The notes under the pieces: model-generated
Database searches by the model: none
The model's input: only the letters and a program-made list of their open reading frames with translations
Told to the model about the DNA's origin: nothing
Translations under genes and position numbers: made by a program
Part shown: in pieces, positions 34,171-47,924 of the stretch
Layout of the letters: every line of letters begins with the position of its first letter
Position numbering within the stretch: the stretch's first letter is position 1
Assembly (NCBI GenBank): GCA_015680685.1
Contig: MNCI01015696.1
Span: forward strand, 200,337-264,336
Source of the DNA: Gnetum montanum
Lineage: Eukaryota > Streptophyta > Gnetopsida > Gnetales > Gnetaceae
Direction of reading: 5' to 3'
DNA length: 64,000 bases

Positions 34171-37100
34171 TTACCAATAATGCATCATATATGATATCAT
34201 TATTATACACGAAAATTTTCATTGGGAAAAAAACCATTGCCATCCTCATTGTCATTATTAAAATTTATCTTCCTAAAGCTTCTAACATTATCTTTTGGAA
34301 AGCTCTCCTGGTTACAATGCAAGTTCTTAGTTTTTGTAATTAGTGATCATAATAAATAACTTTCATTCTTTCCACTACATGTATGCTATCCAAATCCAAA
34401 ACAATCTAAATGTGCCTAGCCATCACAAGATTTACAATACGATGATTCTTTATTATCATATCTTTTCACCATCAACTTTAAGCTTCTAAACACATGTTTA
34501 TCCTATGTTGGGCTCATCAACTCTTTACCATGGCCTTTCCATATTTAAAATTATTCTAATAATATCATAATCTTAATTAGTGAACATACTCAAGCTACAT
34601 AGACTCTATGATAGAGGATTCAATTATTCTCTTGTCTTTGTATCTTTTAAGTCAATTAGTCCAAGTCAACCATCTATAACATTGGCTATTCTATCATTTC
34701 CATCATATCATCCACATTTGGAAGGCACTTTTAAATTAATACTAGACACATACATTGACATCTTTCCCTTTCTTTTCTATTCATAGCTACAATACTGAAA
34801 CTGATTCTAAAAGTTTTACTTACATTCACTAAGATCTCTTGGATTTGTCAAACTATTTTCAATACTTGGACTTTGTGTATGAAAATCTACAATGTTTTTT
34901 CAATGACTAGCATGACCTCTATTTGTATTTTGTGGGATGCATTCTCCTTGCTACAATGGTACTTTAAGTAATCCCCACATATTTTTCAACAAGTATTCCA
35001 CCTTAATAAGCATTAGCGAAAGTGGATAGCTTGGTCAACTAATTCACCTAAAGAAAAGCTGACACCTGGGAATGGATACATTTGCTTCAATGAGATCATG
35101 TCACTTAATCCAATCATAATGATGATACTAGTATTACACATTTCCAACTCATCATCATCAAGTGGTTATTCCAACTTTTTTTTAATGGATCTTATCTTGG
35201 CTAGTACCTCTACTTTAGTAATGTATTATAACCATGAAATACAATTCACCATGATATTCCTAGATAACCATTCCTTCTTGGTTTTTCACCCAACTAGTGC
35301 TTTCATGATACACTATCATTCCTCATTTTACTTGGAATAACCTACCCTTAAGCATGTAGTTTAGTCATGTCAAATGATTGTTGAACATGATACATGTGGC
35401 TCCCCTTCAATGACCTCAAGCCTCTACCTAGAATTCTGAACATTAAGGACCTTCATTCCTAGACCTAAATCAAGCCAACTATGCTTTTTGTGTTTCTACC
35501 CAATCACTTCTCTCACCTATTATCTTTCTTCAAGTCCATCATTTCATGCACTCTTGGTATCAAAGCCATATAAATATGCCACCCTCTCATTTGGCCAACA
35601 CACATTCTCAATTAGTTATCACTCAAGAAATCATAGAACATTACAAAATCCACATACATAATTGGAATTAACTCTTCTTCCTACCATCACAACATAATCC
35701 CATCAATGCATAGAGAGTTTTGGTCATTTCCCATGTTCAAGTAATTATGTGGCTCCACATATAGAATTATTTCCTCAATTGGAATAATCCCATCAAACGT
35801 GGCTTTTAGGACCCTAGATTTTGCATGCTCTATCATGTCACAACTGACTCGGTATCATAGTTATTCCATCATTGTCAATTCATAGCCACCCTCAACAATA
35901 ATATTTAAGATCTCATGCATATGATAAAAAAATCTACAATATGTCCTACATGTTGACTTGCTATTTGGGAAGAGGCATATGATGCCTTGGTATGCTAATA
36001 TTTTCTAGGGATTCTGGCCTCATTAAAGTGATTATTTTTAATAATGCCACATACTACTTGTTTTCATGTCTCACTCTATAAATTCTCTTGTATTCCCTAT
36101 GTTGAATCCAACTTCTTTTAAGAAAATTTCATTGCAATATCTTCATGGGTTATTAAACTATATGTAGAGAGCTACTTGACATGACCAATGTTTATTTCTC
36201 TACTACCTAGAACATATTCTAATAATGAAGATGATAGTGTATTTTAAGTCTATTCACCATGCCACTCTTAGACATCATCTTTGTATTAGAAAATGGGATG
36301 CTATCTTATTTATCATTCAAGAGAAGAGGATTTTAGCCAAGACTAAGGATATTATCCTTGTGATAGGCCTACCAATGATTGAGGATGTTATTCTTTATGG
36401 CATGATCATAGGCTTTGTGGTTTCTAACAACTTCTTTGGTGAAGGTTCTCACATAAAGTCTCATAGGAATGCTTACAAACTCAATGATTTAGAGGATCCC
36501 TAAAAATCAGCTACTCTAGTCATTTATGAATACATGTTTTTACAATCCTTGGATTGGATCATCATGAGATACATGTGGATCCTTTGGAGTCTCAAGAATG
36601 TCCTTGATCTCAACATGTCAACCTTTTTCATTAATGTCATCAATTGGACCATCAACAACATGTGCAATAATTCATTAATAATTTACAAATAAGAAGGCCT
36701 CAAAGAGACCCTAGCAAGAGAACAAGGGGTTCTTAACTCTAAAGTTTTTGAGAATAATAAAAGCTTTATATTCTATCATATTGACTAGTTACCACTTGTC
36801 TCATCAAGTCTAAGTTAAACAAAAAATGTCTATGGTAGACTAACAAGACTAAGATCATATTGGATTTATTGAAAGGACATGCAATGAGATTCTTGGTCAT
36901 TCCTACTATATTTCCAATTATGGACATGTGTTCTAGCATGATCTTATTTTCTACCCCTATTTCATTTGAAGTTTAGCAATTGCAAGGTTCTCTTTCATAG
37001 AGATCATGCTATCCAAGGCCACCCTATTATCAAGCTTCCTCTCCAAATACTTATTTTTCCTTGATTCCTCATCCATCATAGACTCCACCTATACTAGCTC

Positions 37101-37502
37101 CACCCATACCTTCCTAGGCTAATGATCTTACACATGCAAATATGCTATTCTTTGAGTTCATAATACTAACTTTCTTTTCTATTAATATACTTGATGGTCC
37201 TAAACCATCTAATGTTTTCTTACCTACTTTCCAATACCCAAATCATAACCCTCTCATATTCTCTTCATCATTGCTTCCATTAGGATAAATATTTCCATAT
37301 TATTCCATTCCTCTTCTTAATGACCAAGCTTCGCCTATACTCAAACATTTCATCACTTTGAGAAACATGATGTCTTCCATCTTCATAAACTTCTAGATGA
37401 TTACTTCCATAAGTTTCATGAGGTTAATGTAAAGTATAAAAAATTTTAAATATATATGAAATTATTGGATCTTGTAATTTCTATCATTTACCTCATATCA
37501 TT
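34171..37502. other. unassigned AT-rich sequence
   Basis: Several ORFs under 100 codons, the longest at 36225-36503, without recognisable motifs. Probably old repeats beyond recognition by eye. Confidence 0.4.
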
Positions 37503-38150
37503 CATGAAACATCTTTAAAATGATTTTTGAGTAATCTAAATAGAAAGGCTAAATATTGATTTCAAAATAGATGAATTGAGAAGTTTTCATACTCTTGTTC
37601 ATGTAATTCCTTGATAATTTTAAAGGAGAGGTTAACTGTAAAAGAAACACTGTAACTCCTTTAAGAAAACTCATCTTATGGACTTTTATTCTATTTTCAA
37701 CTTTCCAGAATGTAATCTCAACATAACATGTAAAGCTCTTAGCATGAATTTGTTCCAACATATTTCTTATTCATAGCGTATTTTAAAGAATATATTGGAA
37801 AACATGCTACAAAATTGAATGCTCGAGAAGATAAGATTCTTGATTGCACTTGGTGATCTATTTAATTACCTCAATGTGAAGAACAACATGCTTCAAGGCT
37901 ATATAAACTAGAAATGATGCTTCAAAAAGGGGCATTTAACACACAGGCTATCCAATAGTAAGAGTAGAGGGTAGCATAAACTAACAATAATGAATTTGAA
38001 ACCTAATTCATAGCAAACTTGTAAGCTAAAGTAGCTCCTTCCCGTAGGAGGATTTTGAGCACCCCCTCCATACAAAAGGATCCTAAAGAAAACTTTTCTC
38101 ACAAGAGGATCTTGAGGTAGGATAATAGGCTGCACATGTGAAATAGTTCT
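37503..38150 (+). repeat. Gypsy-C flanking repeat, left (putative 5' LTR)
   Basis: Aligns with 58848-59495 over its length, sharing words such as TTTGTTCCAACATATTTCTTATTCATAG-like blocks, GAGGATCTTGAGG-like blocks and AGGGTAGCATAAACTAA-like blocks with scattered substitutions. Termini are not sharp. Confidence 0.75.
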
Positions 38151-38679
38151 TTTGTCATTTTCAAGAAGAAATCCACCCTATAGTTAGCTAGCATCCAAAG
38201 AAATTTTATGATTAAAGTAGCCCTAAAGCTTTCCTTGTAGCCAAGCATTTGAAATTTCTTGAACTCTTGTACCCAAATCTATACTTTATAAACTTCTGTA
38301 CATGCTTTAATACAAGTTTACATTGTTTATTCTATTTTGATCTCCATTTTTATACTTATTCTATGTTTATGCTATTTTTTTATGGTTTAAGCTACATAGC
38401 ATAACTTCAAGATTATGCTCACGCTCCTTTAGTAAGAATTCTTGGTTCATGTTGTAGTCTTTTTTGCTAAAATTCTACTGTTTTCCTATTTCTAGAATCC
38501 TTGAGAATTACATTGTAAAACATATATCATATAAATTATGTTGCAATACTTATCTTCTAATAATTATGTTTTTGTAATTACATCATGGTATATATGTTGT
38601 GTAGTCTTCTCCATTCACCTTATACCTTGTTACCCACTTATGCTACAACCTTTGGATATTGACTAGATTATGAATTATT

Positions 38680-40720
38680 CCTCTTTTATTTTAGCATACA
38701 TTATCATTGACATGGTAAGTGAACAAAACTCTGCTAACATCTATGTTCCTAAAGATCCTAATGTTGTAGAACATCATCATTCCCTTAGGTGTTTAGGCCA
38801 AGATCCTACTTTCACAAACATCACCAAAGACTTTTATAACTTCATTATGCCAAAATACAAGCTAGCCTATGCATCTTGTGTAAGGAGCATGACTCTAAGC
38901 ATCAATATAAGGAAATTCATAGAAATGAAAAGAAGTATATACCTTCTCCATCTAATGAAATTAAAATTACAAAATTTTATATCAACATGTTAGCCTAGTT
39001 GGTGAATGTTGATGAGAAAGTCATAACTTATAAAAAGGTACTTTAGGAGAAAATTCAAAATGAACCAACTAACTCAAGGAGCTTCTTTTAGGCTAATTCA
39101 TAAATGAAAGAACCCCTACAAGATATAGCCTTAAAAACTTTTATGATCAACTTATCCCAAATTGCTCTTGTTATCCCTTATGTTCATCTTATTCTACCCA
39201 TTGCATATATGGTTTAACAAATATCACATGTTAGCATCATTTTCACTACTATACCTTCTATTCCCCCATGTAATAATTGTGTCACAACCTTACCCAGTCT
39301 ATCAAATTGTCCTTTCCTCTTCCTTGTGATAACCTTTCACAATGATTAGTGTTGTACCTTCAAAACCACATGCACACTAGCAAACATTATTTTCATTATT
39401 TAATAATCTCTTTACTACATCTATGAATCCCATACCATCAATCCATTGACTAGTTGCACAAAGATTTCCTACTTAATCTATTTTGCCTCTTACTCAATTT
39501 ACTATGATGTTCCAAGGTCTAGATCAAATCTTTTAGATGATATAGGACCTTTCCAAGGAACTATGGAAACTTAAAGTGGCACATATTAGGTTGTAAAAAT
39601 AATGGATTTCTACTAAGATGAGTCCATTAGCCCTCATGTGTTACAAATAACTTTACTAGATGGAGTTTCCATTCTAAATTTTGCTAAGTATAATGGAAAA
39701 GGAGATTTAATGCTCATCTGATCATCTTTCACTCTTAGTGTCTCTTGTTATAGCCTTTGGACCATACAATATTATAGGTATTCTCTATGTACCTGAAAGG
39801 AAAAGTCCTAGATAGATATTGTTTGTTACCTAGGAATTCTATCAAATCATCTAGATGATCCAATCTCCTAGTTTTTCAATTGTTTAAAGTATAACTAGAA
39901 GCTAGATACCATGCTAGATTAGATTATGAAGGTGAGGCAAGATCCTTTGAAACCAGTCTAAAAACTTATTCAAAGATGGAATTAAAGCTTAAAAAAATTT
40001 TCTGAGTCCATCTCTGAGACTCACCTATTGACTATCTTTTAGGAAGTCATTAATTATTTTATTAAATTCAAGCTCTACTATCTAAACTAGAACTCACTTG
40101 TTCAAGCCTTTTAACAAATCTAAAACATTGAGGAACTAACCTAGGCTAGTAATAATCAGGCTTACATAACTTACAAAAATGAACATGCTAGAAAAGATAA
40201 AGATAAGGCTAACCAACAAGTGACACATAAAATTGTAGTTGCTATAACTAAAGACCCTAAATAAGAAGACCAACCATAACATCAAATACCATAACCACAA
40301 TCATCATAGTGAGTGCTTTTTGTTTCTACCTAATCATTAGTCTCCTCTACTCCAAAGAAAATAAGGCCTAACTTTGAATGCAAGGATTGGTCTAAGTATA
40401 CTAAATTGTCCATGAAATCCTCTAATCTTCTCAATCAATTGATTAAAAATATTCTAGTCAACATAAGTAATTATCTGAAAATGCTAAGAAAAGACATGAT
40501 CATCTTTATGAAATAGCTTGAGATCCTATTATGACCATTAAAGATGATCCACTCCTACCTAAGTACTTCCATCTAGATAGGTTTTGCTATTATCACGAAT
40601 GATTGGGTCATAAAATTTCTTTCTACCTAGCCCTAAAGGATGATCTACAAAGAATGAAAGAAAATGAAGAGCTCATGCTAGACAAATTCAATCTTGTTAG
40701 GGCCTGGAATTGAAGTATGT
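38680..40720 (+). pseudogene. Gypsy-C gag, broken
   Basis: A stretch of open frame (38670-38993) precedes scattered gag-like segments, including Lys-Phe-Ala-Lys-Tyr-Asn-Gly-Lys-Gly-Asp near 39685. Near 40575-40690 is Arg-Phe-Cys-Tyr-Tyr-His-Glu, a stop, then Leu-Gly-His and Leu-Lys-Asp-Asp-Leu. This matches the degenerate zinc-binding Cys-x-x-His...Gly-His...Leu-Lys end of plant Gypsy gag proteins. Stops and shifts are frequent. Confidence 0.6.
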
Positions 40721-40849
40721 AGGTATTTAAGGATCCTTTAAATGTTAGCAATGATTCTTATATGCTAGTAACATTTACTATAACTAGTGATTCCAACCCA
40801 CCTAAGAAACATTTTTTGATCCAAGTACCTCATAACAACTCTAGATCCT

Positions 40850-42460
40850 AAGTACTGCCATCAAAACCTAAGGAACCTTTGGTCATAAGGATACCGCCTT
40901 TAATTCCTAAGGGACCTTTCATTATAAACATCCCACCAACAAAATTTATGTAACCTGAATGAATGATGGTAGCTTCTTTAACTACTAAAGAATCTTTTAT
41001 TATCCAAATTCCTACAAACTACACCATTAAAACTAAATAGGATCCTCCCATTGTAGCTAAAACATCTACTTCATATCCATTAACTAGCAAGGGTTTCCCA
41101 TCATGAGGGCAAAAGAAGTTTAATGAGACGAAGTCATCAACAAAATCCATCGATAATTGTTAAATGAAGAAAGAATAAAAATAGGTAGTTTTTTCAAGCC
41201 CATGCCTATATCAGTAGGATCAATGAATCCACTACACAAACATACATCAACAAGTCAACCAAGAAAAGCCCTCAAAATAGAGGTCAAAAAACAACCTCAG
41301 TAACTTATTTTAAAACATGAGTTAAAGATGATGGAAAATCTAGAGGAAGTAAAGATCATGAAGTAGGATAACTCTTAGACCAATAACAAAGACTTCTCAT
41401 AGATATAGAATAAGTTAAGTATCACTAAAATAAAAGAATATATCACTGAGCCTCTATGATCTAGTCAAGACTTCTTAGACACATCATAGCAGCTTGATTA
41501 AGCTTTGGTCTTCTATCATCATACATGAAGAAATTCCTATGAAAGAAGATGCAACTTACTCCATCATCACACCATCTTGTAATAGCAAAATGATAGAATA
41601 AACAAACCTTATGTTTCATGACAGTGAGATCAAGGTGGATCCTTAGAGCAAAGAAGTCTTACATGCTTCCCTTTTTATAATCATACAAATTGGCCAATAC
41701 AAAGTGTATAGAGTTCATGCCAATGATGAGGCCAAAACTAATATTATTTTATCAATTATTTTCATGTGTTTGAGCTTAGTTAAAATCATATAAGAGACCT
41801 CTAATTTCATTCTTAAATCCTTCAATGGATTACAAGTAGCATTATGAGGTTCTATATTGTTAGATTTCATGGTTGGGGAGTAGTTCCTCACTTTGAATAA
41901 ATTTTTAATAGTTGAATAGACAACTAATTTCACCTTGATCTAGGAAGGTCATGACTGGCAAAACTGCATGTGGTCTCAACACCTATCCATTAAGAGATCC
42001 ATGTCTCCTATGAAGATGATGAAGTTATTATTCATGGTCATTACGCTATTCCTCAATTAGCTAACACTATTTATTTTGAAGAAGAATCAACAATGGATAT
42101 ATGTAAAGAAACTGCAAACAAATAATGATAACTTAGAAGTCAATAGGAAGGCTATAATAGTGATTGAAACTAATAACATCCAACAAGATTGCGAGTCCTT
42201 CTAAGATGATGCTTGGGATTAGTTACCTTTTAATTTGATAACAAAGGAGATGGAGAGCACAAAGTCATATGAAAGAAGTTTCCCAATTTTTCAAATATTC
42301 AAAAATAACTTTGTAGTTTAGGAACCTTTTCTTTATAGCACATTTTTCTTCACTTTTGTAACCATGCTTTTAATATTTTTCTTTCTAAGTTAAGTTTTTT
42401 TTTGCTTACTTTATGTCTCAAATATTTGTGCATGTTTTCATCTTGATAAATGTAAAATAA
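40850..42460 (+). pseudogene. Gypsy-C protease region, broken, with a hydrophobic end
   Basis: A Pro-rich linker (40850-41000) leads to a retropepsin-like region at 41640-42100. It contains Asn-Ile-Ile-Leu-Ser-Ile, Ile-Leu-Lys-Ser-Phe-Asn-Gly-Leu and Gly-Ser-Ile-Leu-Leu-Asp-Phe, then a block equivalent to Tyr-Glu-Asp-Asp-Glu-Val-Ile-Ile-His-Gly split over two frames. The Asp-Gly-Gly/Ala active site is eroded. After 42190 the frame ends in a hydrophobic stretch near 42330-42400 that could be a membrane segment, which is unusual directly after a protease. Confidence 0.6.
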
Positions 42461-42617
42461 AATAGAAAAACATCAAACATAAAATAAAGAAAAAAAAGGA
42501 TTGTTATCAATTAAAAACCATAGTAGTATATACCATCAAGTTTATAAAAAAGATCACACAGGACCATTTAAGACAAAAATAAAAAATAATAAACACTAGA
42601 AACTAAATTGCATGAGC

Positions 42618-45600
42618 CTAGGAATCATCCCTACTATGATCATCACTACTATTCCCACCATCATTACCTATGTCATTACCATTGCAATGGATCTAGAAAA
42701 TCAAAACAAAACATGCAATTATTAGCCGTGACAAATATTAAAAACTACAAAGAGGAAAATTTGTATATCTTATATTAGATGGAGAAATAAAGAGTATATT
42801 CTTGCCTAAAATGTGGAAGAACTTTCTCTAGATCATACATGATTTCATACTCTAATATGCTTTCCTAGTCAATGTTCCCCAAGTTTACTCCCTCAAGAAT
42901 CTTCTCTCATTCATTGTCTATCCATTCAGGAATCTTATCCGATAAGGATATCATGGAAGTTTGGCTTGATAAAGTCATAATTTAAGCTTTATGAGACTTG
43001 ATAACTTCCACAAATTGACTAAAAAACTAGAAAGAATCACTAGCCTCTATCCCTAAGATAAACATTTCTAATTTGCATCTTTAATGGCTTCAACTTTTCA
43101 AGCTTTCTTATATTTGTCATTTTTAACCTTGTATAGTTTCTTATAGGCCTTTTGGGTCTTATCCCAATCCCTAATCAATACATAGTAATCTCTCCATTCC
43201 ATAGACTTCTACATCATCAATTCCACCTTAAGGTCTTTTTCAAAGCTTTCTCATGCAACAGAAGCTATCCCTTGCATTTTATACCAATATTGGACCTAAT
43301 AGATTTCCTTGGTTTGCAGAACTTCCATGTTAGTGACATAATCTTTGATGAAATCCTTGTAGTCTTTTAGACTCTAGTTCTCTTTTGAGAGAGCTTGGAC
43401 TTAAGACTCTAGATTAGAAATGCATTTCCATAAAGCCTTATTTTCTTGACCTCTCTTCCAAAAGGATTTGATGCATGAAGATGCCCTTTCATTACCATCT
43501 CATATAGTATGTGTGGTATATTTGCACATTCCAGTGACATAGAAGGAACATCATTGATCTCTACATGGCTTGAAGAATCCTAATAGAGATTTGAAGCTAA
43601 CCAAACTAAAAGAAAGACATTATTTAATATTTCAATAGCTTTATATGCAATTTAGAAACTTAAACATACTACTAACACTTACTAGCGTTATGTTCCACTT
43701 GATGTAGCCTATCACTGAGATCCTCTATCATCCCTTTCATGAATTCAATGTTGTCAAATATTTCTATCCAAGGCTTTCTTCATAACATGGAGGGGAATAG
43801 GATTCCTTGGGATCCCAACTTCTATTCAACCATATGATGCATTATTAGCTAAATTACCTTGGAAATTTCCTATTACGTTAAACATGTAACATAATTTCCT
43901 TGGTCGATTAGAGAAATGTATTCTGGTGGGATGCTTGATGGTGGCATAGATCTCTCCTCCTCAAAAGTCAAAGAGGCTTCTTCTAGAAGCCTTTTCATTT
44001 CCTGCCTATCATTTTTCTCCTCTTCCTTGCACCTTTGTTCTAGTTTTGTAGCTTGTCTAGATTCAGCCTTATGTCATGATAAATTTAAAAGGTTTTAGTA
44101 AAGCCATGATAACTTGAAATGCAAAAAATAGAAATGGTCAAATTTTTTAATGTTCATGGTAGCTCCTATGAGGATTAGTTACTTTGATTTTTTAAAAATA
44201 GAGATCTTCAGGCTTGTCAAAAGAAGGTATCTTTTCCTCCACTCCTAATAATTTTACCTTCTTCTTTCTAGTATCTTATGCTTCTTTGAATATTGATTTT
44301 TCTCATTCGACTTGATCTCTAGTCACTACTAGATAACCCTCACAATTGTCATGGGAGGATCCTTATTACCCACTTATCACTTTAGTCTTCACTAACAAAA
44401 ATTCTCCTATGTCCTCCAAAGATGGACCATGAACTTAAATGACATCTAGGAAATGTTTTTCCTAAGGTTGAGGGAGTTATATGGTATCCCTCTCAAAGCA
44501 TGCCTTATTATGCTTAACTACCAAGAATTCTACAAATCTTTGTAGATATTAGATGAAGAAGGCAAAGTGTATATGGTACATTGAGGTTATCATTTTTCAT
44601 AGTTTCTAGATTTCAACTTGAAGCCCCATAACTAATGTAGTAGCCTAGTTGATGGGGATTTGATCTTATATATCTTTTCTTATTTCCCACACTTGCTACA
44701 AGCCTATAGTCTTTCATTGAGATAATAGTATGGAAAAGGCCCTGGCATGTAACAAAGCATAAAGTTCATTAATCATCTATTCCTAATAGCTTTCTAGTGA
44801 TAATTGTCCACTTGGTTAGCCTAGTGATATGGATCTTGGTGTGGTAATCCTAGGTTACAAGTTCAATTATACTAGGTAGCATTTAGCTCTAAAATTTTGT
44901 AAATCTTGGGGTGTAGCTATGTTTCACTTATTTTGGATTCCAACATCCCTTGACAACTATTCGCATAGAGAAAAATTCAACCAAGTATTTAAGTTGTGTC
45001 TTTTGAATGAGTTCTTACCTCCTTAATTCACCATGTTAGCACTATCATGAGGCACACCAACAATTTTCATAACACGTTCTTGCTAGTGTCTAACATAACT
45101 AGAAAACCATGGACTTATGTATAAAATTGTATGCCCGCCTTATTGAATGAGTCCACTGAAGTACCATCTCGGTCAATGAAGTGGAAGGACTCTATAGCAT
45201 GAATAAATTAAAAGCCTAGTTTTACTCATCTTTTCTCATATCTCTATAAGGGTAAGATTTATTAACCATTCTTAAGCTTTGTTGACCTCATCCCACTTAA
45301 GTAGAATTTTCTCTTCGATGTTACTTGAGGTGATGATAGTAATGGTTGTTTCCCTTACAAAATATACAAAAGCATAATTGATTAGCCATGCTAATAAATT
45401 AGCCAATTAATAAATAGTGAAACTATAGAATACTTACCATATTTCTTGGTTGGTTGCCAATTCCTTATGGAAAATGATGTTTTTATGTCAAAATCTAGGT
45501 ATTTTCAAAATTCATAAAGAAAACCTATGTCAATGTACTTTTGCTACATTTTGGAGTGCTAATTCTTAAGACTTTCAATTTTAGACATGATTTAGGTTGC

Positions 45601-46260
45601 TATCTAAATCTTGATGATATCATCGAATGAGAATTCATCCAAGACTAGTTAGATAAGAACCAAAGTTTCATCCACTATGAAAGGTTGGCCTTCCTTAAGC
45701 CTAAAACTATAGAACACTCACAAAGTTAAATAAGGTAGCCTCAGGTGTCATTCAAATAATAGATAATATTTGAGATAAAACATATTTACACATTAATCAA
45801 GTAAGAATTTGTTGGTGGAGTGAAATACAAACTCAAACTTTTGCAAGTTAGTAAAACTATGTTATTTTCATTAAAACTAGCATATGTGTCCTATTGCCAA
45901 AGTTCTATTAATTGGTAAATATAGAGAAATATGATCTTTCCTAGTACTCTAGTTTGATATGACATATGTCTTCATCTTACATGTATTCCAAGCTGTAGTT
46001 TGTGGCCCTAACTAGGATAGCTCTAATATCATGTCCATTACCAACACACTAAGATTTAACTAGAGGATCACATTGAAGTTATAGAGTAGATTGAATAAAT
46101 ATTCAACTACTCTAGGATGAAACTGGACCTAGGTATTCTTATCGATGCACATGTTAGGGATTAGACAATTTGGAACTATGATCACCACAAAGCATAAGAT
46201 GTCAACTAGTTCTACTACCATTAGAGTTTTCTTGAGCAATGACCTATAGCCTAGAATTTT
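42618..46260 (-). pseudogene. opposite-strand spliced coding block, family unknown
   Basis: Minus-strand translation gives long coherent protein segments: about 46260-45430, about 44110-43920 and 43605-43010. The middle part is rich in Glu, Lys, Arg and Gln, and the last part (Leu-Ser-Lys-Glu-Asn, then Lys-Asp-Tyr-Lys-Asp-Phe-Ile) also looks like a coiled coil. A 77-bp intron with GTAAGT donor and TTTCTTTTAG acceptor (43682-43606) separates two of them. A second possible intron (42805-42693, GC-AG) precedes an acidic tail ending at 42618, but its phase does not fit. In-frame stops are mostly TAG, TAA and TGA where Gln or Arg would fit. It lies between protease and RT of Gypsy-C, in antisense. 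Confidence 0.55.
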
Positions 46261-47896
46261 CCTAACTTAAATCATGCCAACATAATCATGAAATGTAGAA
46301 TCATGCTAGCATATAAATGAAATATCATAAAAACATAATAGGTGGTAATAATTTACATAGTGTAGAAAAAAACTTTGACACACATTTAAAAATTGCCAAA
46401 CTTCTCTTATGCTATCATAAGGTCTCAACATAAAAAGAGAAAATAACTAAAAAATAATTTTCAACATGAACCACTTTTTAGCGTAAACTATTTTTCAACA
46501 TAAACTAGAACATCAGTGTGAAAACTAAAAGAACATGATTAAGAAAACTAGCAATATCATGAATTGTACATTTATGCTAAAACATTTGCACAAATAGTTA
46601 GCATAAAAACAAGCATAGTGTGAAATTACATTTCAACATGAAAAGAATAGGAAAAATACTAGGGCAAGAACAAACATTTCATTGAGCACATCACACAAAA
46701 AGGTACTTACACTAGGGCCAAACAAGCATAACATGAAATAAACTTGTAGTGTAAGACGCTATACATAAGCGTTTGACTATAAATCAAGAGAAGTGATTAC
46801 TAAAATATTTTTGATGAAAATTATCCTATGCTAGGGTCACATAATGGTGTAAAATGAAGGGAGATCAAGGCAAAAAAAAAATCAAGAAAATACAATAAAA
46901 TTCTAGCAATTATGAAAAAGCAATTGATAAGAGTCTAGATTATGGCATAATCTCTAGAGCATTGGACCTTGGCTCTAACAATACCTTCTAAATCATTATC
47001 TCTATTATAATTTCCTCCTTCATCACCTTGCTAATCCCTACATTTCCACTTGTTATATTGCTAGCACATCTTTTTTTTTACCTTTAATACTACACTCTTA
47101 TTGCTAAAGATGTGAAAATAATAACTATTGATCTTTCTTTTCCTTTTAATCTTGATTTTTATCTTCACATTACTTTTATGTTACTTCATGTAAAATGCCT
47201 TCACATTACTTTACACTACCCAATGTAAACTTTCTTTTATGCTGTATTTACATAAAAAATCATAAAATGCATGAGATGCATTGAGACTGAACCAATTAGT
47301 ACAAATCTTAGAATATGCTACAATTATACTCAATAGTGTTTTCCCCTTGGTTTATGAATTTTATATTATCCATATCATTTTCCTTTAAAACTTTTTCTAC
47401 ACTATGATCACCAATGAAGTCTTGCACTTTTCTCTTGAATTATGTTTCTTGTTACATAGCCCATGCTAATGCTAAAACCATGTCTCATACTGCAATTGTT
47501 GAAATCTTGATTATGTTGTTTCCCTAGTAATCTAGTTGACACTTACCCTTAAAATAATCCAATAGATGTTATGTGATCTTTATTTTCATTTCATGATGTA
47601 TAGGGATTATAGATAGGGATGTGATAACAATTGAGTCATATACTATACCTTTTTAGATGATTTGACAATTTCATTCATTAAATAGACCAAAGTAATTTAG
47701 AACTTGAACTTATTAATCTCCAAGAATACATCTCAACTATTAATAAATTGTTGAATGGTCTAGACATTTGGTATGAGTATTACACTTAGAAGCCAATGAT
47801 ATATCTAAAAATACTCTTGTAGAAATCTTGGTTAGTAGCAACAAGGGTGATGAGACATGAAATTGCTCATATTGCTGGCGGTCGCCTTAAGGCACC
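46261..47896. other. unassigned AT-rich sequence
   Basis: Rich in AGCATAA-like words. It may hold the promoter side of the opposite-strand block. A single N at 47897 marks a join right before the RT module. Confidence 0.4.
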
Positions 47897-47924
47897 NGAA
47901 TTCATGTAAAGCCTCATTGAGACA

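Noticed and set aside
44820-44880. Possible tRNA-like GGTTACAAGTTCAATTATAC segment
   Set aside because: It resembles a T-arm, but no matching acceptor stem or anticodon arm can be drawn.
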